Source: an uncultured Opitutia bacterium
GTDB lineage: Bacteria > Verrucomicrobiota > Verrucomicrobiae > Opitutales > MB11C04
DNA length: 12,913 nt
Assembly (NCBI GenBank): GCA_913048545.1
Contig: CAJWWH010000046.1
Coordinates: 1-12,913, forward strand
Reading direction: 5' to 3'
A program made the position numbers and the translations under genes. The notes beneath the pieces were generated by a model, which was not told the DNA's origin, ran no database searches, and worked only from the letters and a program-made list of their open reading frames with translations. Below are positions 7,961 through 12,913 of this stretch, piece by piece (position 1 is the first letter of the stretch; each line of letters starts with the position of its first letter).

Positions 7961-8632
7961 ATGAATATTACACCATTATTGTTATTCGTTGTTACTTTAT
8001 TCAATAGCCCGTTTTTTTTATCCGGTGAATGGGTAAATAATAACTCATGGAAAGTGGAATTTGAGGAAAACTTTTCACAACTTCCCCCTCAGTCTGAACC
8101 GGAAAGTCTCTTCATACTGGATGGATCCTTTTTGATAAATGAGAATAAAGACGGGAAGGAATTAAAATTGTCAGGCAGTCCGGTCGGAGATTTTGGGTTC
8201 ATGTTCGGACCAAGGGTTCGTGAAAAAGCGATGGAATTAAACTTCACTTTTCTTTCCACCAAGCAGGGAAGAAGATATCCGGCAATCGCAGCGGGTATTG
8301 GGGGAATGCGTGGGTACCGGTTCCGCTGGAATCCATCCACTCGGAAAATCCTGATATTTAATGATGATACATTAATAACTGAAAAAGGGCTTCCGTGGGA
8401 AAGCGATCAGTGGTGGAAAACCCGTTTTCAGGTTATTCCTCTGAAGCCTAACAAAAATTTATTGAGATTAAAAATTTGGCCAAGAGATTCAGAGGAACCC
8501 AAAACTTGGTTAGTCGAGCATACGGATAATGTTTTATTTCAAGGCGGGAAATGTGTTATTTGGGGCTACCCCTATGCGGGAACCCCCATTCATTATGATG
8601 ACATTAAGATTCTTTCTCTTGAAAAAGAATAA
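7961..8632 (+). CDS. Secreted concanavalin-like (DUF1080/LamG-like) beta-sandwich protein
   Basis: A 223-residue exported protein. Residues 1-22 (MNITPLLLFVVTLFNSPFFL) form a hydrophobic signal peptide, with cleavage likely after SG near residue 23. The mature part has the features of a single jelly-roll domain: an opening FEENFSQLP segment like the DxF start of DUF1080/LamG domains, a central run with regularly spaced strands (MRGYRFRWNPSTRKILIFND), a WWKTRFQV strand and a closing GTPIHYDDIKIL strand typical of such sandwiches. I see no certain catalytic residues, so it may bind carbohydrate rather than cut it. The gene starts 21 bases after the permease gene and lies 60 bases before the haem protein gene. 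Family placement is by pattern only; a glycoside-hydrolase-16-like role is an alternative. Confidence 0.8.
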   Translation: MNITPLLLFVVTLFNSPFFLSGEWVNNNSWKVEFEENFSQLPPQSEPESLFILDGSFLINENKDGKELKLSGSPVGDFGFMFGPRVREKAMELNFTFLSTKQGRRYPAIAAGIGGMRGYRFRWNPSTRKILIFNDDTLITEKGLPWESDQWWKTRFQVIPLKPNKNLLRLKIWPRDSEEPKTWLVEHTDNVLFQGGKCVIWGYPYAGTPIHYDDIKILSLEKE

Positions 8633-8692
8633 GATTATATAATTATTGGTAAAACACGATGGGTCTCTGTTTTCTTCCCCGTACTTATTGAA

Positions 8693-10990
8693 ATGAAACG
8701 CATAAGTTTATTATTTTACGCACTATTCGTTATTTCGTTTCAATTATGGAGCGAAAAAGGAAAAAATAAAAAAATAAAATTCGAAACGGATGTGCTTCCG
8801 CTTTTTGAGAATTATTGTTACCGATGTCACGCTGATGGGGAAAAAAAGGGAGAGGTGTCGTTGGACTTTGAGGTTGCCGGAGAGGAGTTAGTGAAAGATG
8901 TGGGGCTCTGGAAAAGGGTATGGGAGAATGTATACCGTCACAATATGCCGCCGGCGGACAAACCACAATGTAATGACAGCGAGCTAAGTACGATTCTTGA
9001 TTGGATAGAGGGAGAAGTTTTTCAAACGGATGGAAAAAAGGAGGATCCCGGCCGGGTTACGATTCGCCGCTTAAACCGAACAGAATATAAAAATACAATT
9101 CGTGATTTGTTTGGTATCCAAATTGAAACAGAGAATTTTTTCCCACCCGATGACACCGGTTATGGTTTTGATACGATTGGGGAAGTGCTCAGTCTGTCTC
9201 CGATATTAATGGAAAAATATATGGAAATGGCGGAGAATATTTTAACCCATGCTTTTGGGCCCACGGAGAATTCTTATCATTTACAAACATTTTCTAACCA
9301 AGAAATGAAGGGAGGAAAGTCTTTTGGAGAGTTCCGTGTTCTGCCCACAACGGGAAAGATCCAGGTAAATGTTCAAATTCCCCATTCCGGAAAATTTATT
9401 TTTTGCGTGGAAGCGGGAGCCTCGAGGGCGGGGAATGAATTAGCAAGAATGGATATCGAGCTGGACGGTCAATTAATTGAATCGGTTAAAATAGACGCCG
9501 AATATCCAACTGTTCAAAAATACATCTTTGAACTCGAATGCGCTGAACAGGGAGAGTTTTCATTTGCCATGCTTTTCACTAACGATTTTTACGATCCTAA
9601 AAATTCAAACAGTAGATTAAGGGACCGGAATTTATTTATCCAAAAATTGACTGTGAATGGAGTGAGAGAACCAGAGCAAAAACATAAGAATAACCGATTG
9701 AAATTATTGGGCGGCATTTATGACAATGATTTCGATAACCAATCAGTTGAGCAAACTTTGAAAACAATGCTTCCCAAAATATTCCGCCGGGCCATTACAC
9801 CTTCGGAGTTAAATCGGCATATGAAATTATTTTATCGAATAAAAGAACAGGACAACTCTTCTTTTCTTGCTTTGCGTTTAGTCATTAAAGCCGCCTTAGT
9901 TTCCCCTCACTTTCTTTTTCGAGAGGAATTTCAACCCAATTCAAATGATTCAGAATCGATATATAAATTGGACGCATTTGCACTGGCGAGTCGTTTATCG
10001 TATTTTCTGTGGAGTAGCACACCGGATGACCGACTGATGAAACTGGCCCGGGAAAACACTCTTTTTTCAAACCTGGAAAGCGAGGTGCTCAGAATGATCA
10101 GCGATGAAAAATCAGATGAATTTATTAAGAGCTTCACGGGTCAGTGGTTGCAAATTCGTGATTTGGACTTGATTGAACCTGATCGTAAAAGATTCCCTTC
10201 ATTCTCAGCGGAGTTAAGGGAGTCAATGAGGCATGAAACGGAATCTTTCTTTGCTTACATTTTACGCGGGAATCGTACAGTTTTCGATTTTATTAAATCC
10301 GAGTACACCTTTGTAAATCAATCGATGGCCCAATTTTATGAATTGTCCGGACGGTTTGGAAATAAATTTGAAAAAGTTAATCTTCCCAATGGACAGCTTG
10401 TGCAAAGTGGTGGTTTCTTAACCCAAGCGTCCATCCTGGCAATCACTTCAAATGCAACACGGACTTCTCCGGTGAAAAGAGGAAGATGGGTTTTGGACAA
10501 TATTCTGGGTGCTCCTCCGAAAGATCCGCCACCAGGAATTGCCGATCTTGAGGATTTTGAAAATCATAATTCAGCAAGTCTTTCATTGCGTCAGCAAATG
10601 GCAATACACAGTAAAAATTCGTCCTGTTCATCCTGCCATGCCAGTATGGATGCAATGGGATATACAATGGAAAATTTTGATGCAATTGGAAAATGGAGGG
10701 ATTTGGAAAACGGAAGACCGGTCAATTCGAACGGCCGACTCGGTTCAGGAGAAGAATTTAATGGGGTCGAGGATTTGAAGACATTTATTGTTCAAAAAAA
10801 GGCGGATGCGTTTTTAAATTGTTTAGCTGAAAAACTTCTAACCTATGGGATTGGTCGGGGAATGGAGTACTACGACCGTAAGGCCATCAAAGATATTGTA
10901 AATAAAACCAAGTTAAAAGGTAGTGGTTTTGCTGATTTGGTGATCCATGTTGTGCAAAGTAAACCTTTTCTTTTGCGCCGGGGTGGATAA
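8693..10990 (+). CDS. PSD1-type dihaem protein (cytochrome domain plus DUF1587/1595/1592/1588/1585)
   Basis: An exported protein of 765 residues from a family largely found in Planctomycetota and Verrucomicrobiota. A signal peptide covers about residues 1-20. An N-terminal c-type cytochrome domain (about 30-110) has CYRCH at 42-46 and the likely axial Met85 in NMPP. Then come DUF1587 (about 121-187, opening RVTIRRLNRTEY), a beta-rich CBM-like insert (about 206-323), DUF1595 (about 352-385), DUF1592 (about 389-515), DUF1588 (about 531-614, with NATRTSPVKRGRWVL) and DUF1585 (about 629-765). DUF1585 carries a second haem site, CSSCH at 645-649. The biochemical role is not established; two covalent haems suggest periplasmic electron transfer or an oxidoreductase. 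It is followed by a DUF1552 gene after 25 bases, the usual pairing. No Shine-Dalgarno sequence lies before the ATG. Confidence 0.93.
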   Translation: MKRISLLFYALFVISFQLWSEKGKNKKIKFETDVLPLFENYCYRCHADGEKKGEVSLDFEVAGEELVKDVGLWKRVWENVYRHNMPPADKPQCNDSELSTILDWIEGEVFQTDGKKEDPGRVTIRRLNRTEYKNTIRDLFGIQIETENFFPPDDTGYGFDTIGEVLSLSPILMEKYMEMAENILTHAFGPTENSYHLQTFSNQEMKGGKSFGEFRVLPTTGKIQVNVQIPHSGKFIFCVEAGASRAGNELARMDIELDGQLIESVKIDAEYPTVQKYIFELECAEQGEFSFAMLFTNDFYDPKNSNSRLRDRNLFIQKLTVNGVREPEQKHKNNRLKLLGGIYDNDFDNQSVEQTLKTMLPKIFRRAITPSELNRHMKLFYRIKEQDNSSFLALRLVIKAALVSPHFLFREEFQPNSNDSESIYKLDAFALASRLSYFLWSSTPDDRLMKLARENTLFSNLESEVLRMISDEKSDEFIKSFTGQWLQIRDLDLIEPDRKRFPSFSAELRESMRHETESFFAYILRGNRTVFDFIKSEYTFVNQSMAQFYELSGRFGNKFEKVNLPNGQLVQSGGFLTQASILAITSNATRTSPVKRGRWVLDNILGAPPKDPPPGIADLEDFENHNSASLSLRQQMAIHSKNSSCSSCHASMDAMGYTMENFDAIGKWRDLENGRPVNSNGRLGSGEEFNGVEDLKTFIVQKKADAFLNCLAEKLLTYGIGRGMEYYDRKAIKDIVNKTKLKGSGFADLVIHVVQSKPFLLRRGG

Positions 10991-11015
10991 TATGTGTTTT
11001 AAATAGTATTATTTC

Positions 11016-12395
11016 ATGTTGATAAATAAATTGGGTCGAAGAAGTTTTCTGCGTGGATTGGGTGCGTCTATTTCGCTCCCTCCCCTTTGTCTGTTTGAGC
11101 CTTTTCAGCTAAACGCACAGGATAAAACCCCGATTCCTTTACGAATGGGTTTTGCGTATATTCCCAATGGTGTGATTATGGAAAACTGGAAACCAAAAGA
11201 GTTGGGAACTCACTTTACTCTTCCTTCCACCCTTTCTCCTCTTGAAGATAGAAAAGCGGATATTCAAGTCCTGAGCGGTCTTGATCATACCAAAGCGAAC
11301 TCCAATGGAGACGGTGGCGGTGACCATGCTCGGGCGAACGCTACTTTCCTGACTGGCTGTCAAGCCAGGAAGACCGCTGGTTCCAACATTAAGGTGGGCA
11401 AATCAGTGGACCAGATTGCAGCAAGTCAGATTGGTGATCAAACCAAACTCCCTTCCCTGGAACTGAGTGGTGACAAGTCAAGAAGATCGGGAAAATGCGA
11501 TTCTGGATACAGCTGTGCCTATCAATTCAATTTGTCATGGAAGACTGAATCCATGCCCATGTCGCCTGAATCAAACCCCAGGCTCGTGTTTGAACGGTTA
11601 TTCGGAAAGTCAGGCCGGAAGGAAGACAGTACAGCGGTGAGCCAAAGGTTACGGCATGACCGGAGTATATTGGATTTCGTTCTCGAGGATGCCAAAAGTC
11701 TCCACAGGCGTTTGGGTAGGGATGACCGTGAAAAAATTGATGAATATTTTGTCGCCGTGCGGGAACTTGAGAAAAGAATCGAAAAGACGGAAGGAGAAAA
11801 ATTTAGTTTCCAAGAAAAAAGACCACCTGAGGGAATCCCTCAATCGTACCAAGAGCACCTCAGGCTAATGTTTGATATGATGGCGTTGGCCTTTCAAACG
11901 GATTCGACAAGAATTTCCTCATTTTTGCTCGCCCACGACGGGAGCAATCGAAGTTTCAGCGAAGTCGGAGTTCCGGAGGGGCATCACAGCCTTTCCCACC
12001 ACCGTGACAATGACTTGAAAAAAACCAAGCTTGCCAAAATTGACCGGTTCTATGTCGAACAGTTTTCCTATTTTCTTGAGAAACTTTATCAATGTAAAGA
12101 GAAAGACGGGAGTCCTTTGCTAGACCACTGTATGATCCTATACGGAGGCGGAATAAGTGATGGAAACCGTCATCGTCATGTTGACCTTCCGGTTCTGCTT
12201 GCAGGTGGAAAAGCACATGGTCTACAAACGGGACGACATTACGATTTTTCTTCGGGGAAATACAGAAATTCATCAAGTTTAAATAAGGATGGATTGGGGA
12301 TGCCAATGACAAATTTACATCTTGGTCTTTTGAACAAAATGGGAGTTGATGCGGATCAAATTGGCGACAGTACTGGAACCACGCTAAACATTTAG
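11016..12395 (+). CDS. Tat-exported DUF1552 protein
   Basis: A 459-residue protein. Its start carries a twin-arginine signal (RRSFLRG from residue 8) with a weakly hydrophobic segment to about residue 35, ending NAQD, so it is folded, probably with a bound cofactor, before export. The body matches DUF1552 over its full usual length: GFAYIPNGV near residue 45, DHARANATFLTG at 103-114, a His cluster HHSLSHH at 323-329, and GGGISDGNRHRHVDLP at 377-392 (Asp382, His386, His388). These Asp/His clusters look like metal ligands and resemble those of the related DUF1501 proteins, which I associate with the alkaline phosphatase/sulfatase fold; that link is inference. The gene closely follows the dihaem PSD1 gene, and the two products probably act together in the periplasm. 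No Shine-Dalgarno sequence is visible. Confidence 0.92.
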   Translation: MLINKLGRRSFLRGLGASISLPPLCLFEPFQLNAQDKTPIPLRMGFAYIPNGVIMENWKPKELGTHFTLPSTLSPLEDRKADIQVLSGLDHTKANSNGDGGGDHARANATFLTGCQARKTAGSNIKVGKSVDQIAASQIGDQTKLPSLELSGDKSRRSGKCDSGYSCAYQFNLSWKTESMPMSPESNPRLVFERLFGKSGRKEDSTAVSQRLRHDRSILDFVLEDAKSLHRRLGRDDREKIDEYFVAVRELEKRIEKTEGEKFSFQEKRPPEGIPQSYQEHLRLMFDMMALAFQTDSTRISSFLLAHDGSNRSFSEVGVPEGHHSLSHHRDNDLKKTKLAKIDRFYVEQFSYFLEKLYQCKEKDGSPLLDHCMILYGGGISDGNRHRHVDLPVLLAGGKAHGLQTGRHYDFSSGKYRNSSSLNKDGLGMPMTNLHLGLLNKMGVDADQIGDSTGTTLNI

Positions 12396-12437
12396 TCACT
12401 TTCCAAAGATTATTTATTGAAAAATATTTAGTTTCTA

Positions 12438-12455
12438 GTGATTACGCGTGATTAC
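12438..12455 (+). repeat. Direct repeat GTGATTAC, two copies 10 bases apart
   Basis: GTGATTAC occurs at 12438-12445 and again at 12448-12455, separated by GC. The 10-base period puts both copies on the same face of the helix. They end 22 bases upstream of the candidate -35 element at 12478, a usual place for an activator binding site. No binding protein can be named. Confidence 0.4.
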
Positions 12456-12477
12456 AATTGTCCGAATTTAGTTAATC

Positions 12478-12506
12478 TTGCATAGATCATGCTTATGTAA
12501 GATAAT
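12478..12506 (+). promoter_or_regulatory. Candidate sigma-70 promoter for the right-edge membrane protein gene
   Basis: TTGCAT at 12478-12483 and GATAAT at 12501-12506 are separated by exactly 17 bases. The -10 matches consensus at five of six positions; the -35 matches mainly in its TTG. Transcription would begin near 12512-12514, only a few bases before the GTG start at 12516. An interrupted palindrome (12475-12503) covers the same bases and could be an operator. Confidence 0.45.
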
Positions 12507-12515
12507 ACCAAATCC

Positions 12516-12913
12516 GTGCTCAGTATAAATCGATTCTTTTTTCTTTCACTTGGTAGTGTCTGCTTCTTAATCATACCTTTTTTCTGGGTTGCTTTGATAT
12601 TTGATTACCGGGCACTCGAAAATGTAATGATTCAATTGTCAGGTAACTATTTTGTGGGATATCCAATTCCCGAGTTATTAGGAGCATCCAAGATAGATTC
12701 CACAACCAGTCAAGTCTTTCGGATTAAAATATTCTGCTCCCTCTTTTTACTTTCCTACTCGTTATTTTTCATTGGTCTATACTCAGTCGAGGAAAATTTT
12801 AGACGGGTTAAATTACTTTTCCGTGGAGTTTCGGTACCCTTATTTTTCTTAGTCGCGAGTTTTTGGATAAAATTTGTCAACGATGACCATATTATTATGC
12901 ACCATGAAAAGGC
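12516..12913 (+). CDS. Membrane protein, N-terminal part, cut by the window edge
   Basis: The frame stays open from GTG 12516 to the end of the window (132 complete codons, no stop). The only in-frame bases before it reach back to a TAA at 12498-12500, with no other start codon, so GTG is the likely start. Three hydrophobic segments are visible: residues 6-29 (FFFLSLGSVCFLIIPFFWVA and on), 72-91 and 101-121. The loop between the first two (about residues 30-70) contains GNYFVGYPIPELLG and is probably periplasmic. The density of Phe, Leu and Ile in blocks makes a real membrane protein likely. I recognise no family. It is separated by 120 bases from the DUF1552 gene and has its own candidate promoter, so it is probably a new transcription unit. 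Confidence 0.7.
   Translation, partial: MLSINRFFFLSLGSVCFLIIPFFWVALIFDYRALENVMIQLSGNYFVGYPIPELLGASKIDSTTSQVFRIKIFCSLFLLSYSLFFIGLYSVEENFRRVKLLFRGVSVPLFFLVASFWIKFVNDDHIIMHHEK

Larger units (their letters stand above)
2053..12395 (+). other. Probable operon of seven genes
   Basis: Seven same-strand genes are separated by 9, 23, -1, 21, 60 and 25 bases. No hairpin with a T-run interrupts them. The ATPase and permease genes share a base. The only place where a second promoter seems plausible is the 60-base gap at 8633-8692, before the dihaem gene, so the PSD1-DUF1552 pair may also be transcribed on its own. Confidence 0.55.

Noticed and set aside
8638..8643. Perfect TATAAT in the gap before the haem protein gene
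   Set aside because: No acceptable -35 lies 16-18 bases upstream; TTGAAA at 8619-8624 is only 13 bases away. The region is AT-rich enough for chance.
11956..12399. 147-codon antisense open frame over the end of the DUF1552 gene
   Set aside because: It mirrors conserved DUF1552 motifs on the other strand and its translation looks non-coding.
12396..12437. Intrinsic terminator after the DUF1552 gene
   Set aside because: The sequence is AT-rich but has no GC-containing hairpin followed by T residues; termination, if any, is by another route.
1..12913. CRISPR array, insertion sequence or phage genes
   Set aside because: No regularly spaced repeats, no transposase-like or integrase-like protein, and no terminal inverted repeats were seen.

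Overview
The window looks like a chromosomal piece of a marine or environmental member of the Planctomycetota-Verrucomicrobiota group, most likely a verrucomicrobion. This rests on gene families rather than any marker gene. The clearest evidence is the adjacent pair of a large PSD1-type haem protein (DUF1587/1595/1592/1588/1585) and a Tat-exported DUF1552 protein, which are typical of that group. A secreted metzincin with Trp/Tyr-rich C-terminal repeats fits too. All recognisable genes lie on the + strand. There is no rRNA, tRNA, CRISPR array or insertion sequence.

Layout. Bases 1-373 hold no confident gene: an open frame without a start codon (4-192), then a leader with overlapping inverted repeats. 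A secreted zinc metallopeptidase follows (374-1948). After 104 bases a tightly spaced run of seven genes begins (2053-12395): a small five-helix membrane protein, a PaaK-like adenylate-forming ligase, an ABC ATPase of the LolD/YbbA type, its 1125-residue FtsX/YbbP-type permease (stop and start overlap by one base), a small secreted beta-sandwich protein, the dihaem PSD1 protein and the DUF1552 protein. Gaps are 9, 23, -1, 21, 60 and 25 bases, so this may be one operon or two (split at the 60-base gap). The window ends in a three-helix membrane protein that starts with GTG at 12516 and runs off the edge. It has a plausible promoter of its own, placed so close that its message would be nearly leaderless.

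How the genes may work together. The ATPase and permease form a mechanotransmission-type ABC complex in the inner membrane, a class that handles lipids, lipoproteins or other hydrophobic material in the periplasm. The ligase just upstream could activate a carboxylic acid linked to that material. The last three operon genes encode exported proteins, so the operon joins cytoplasmic activation, an envelope transporter and periplasmic redox and hydrolase-like proteins. The substrate cannot be read from sequence. Most start codons here have no Shine-Dalgarno sequence.
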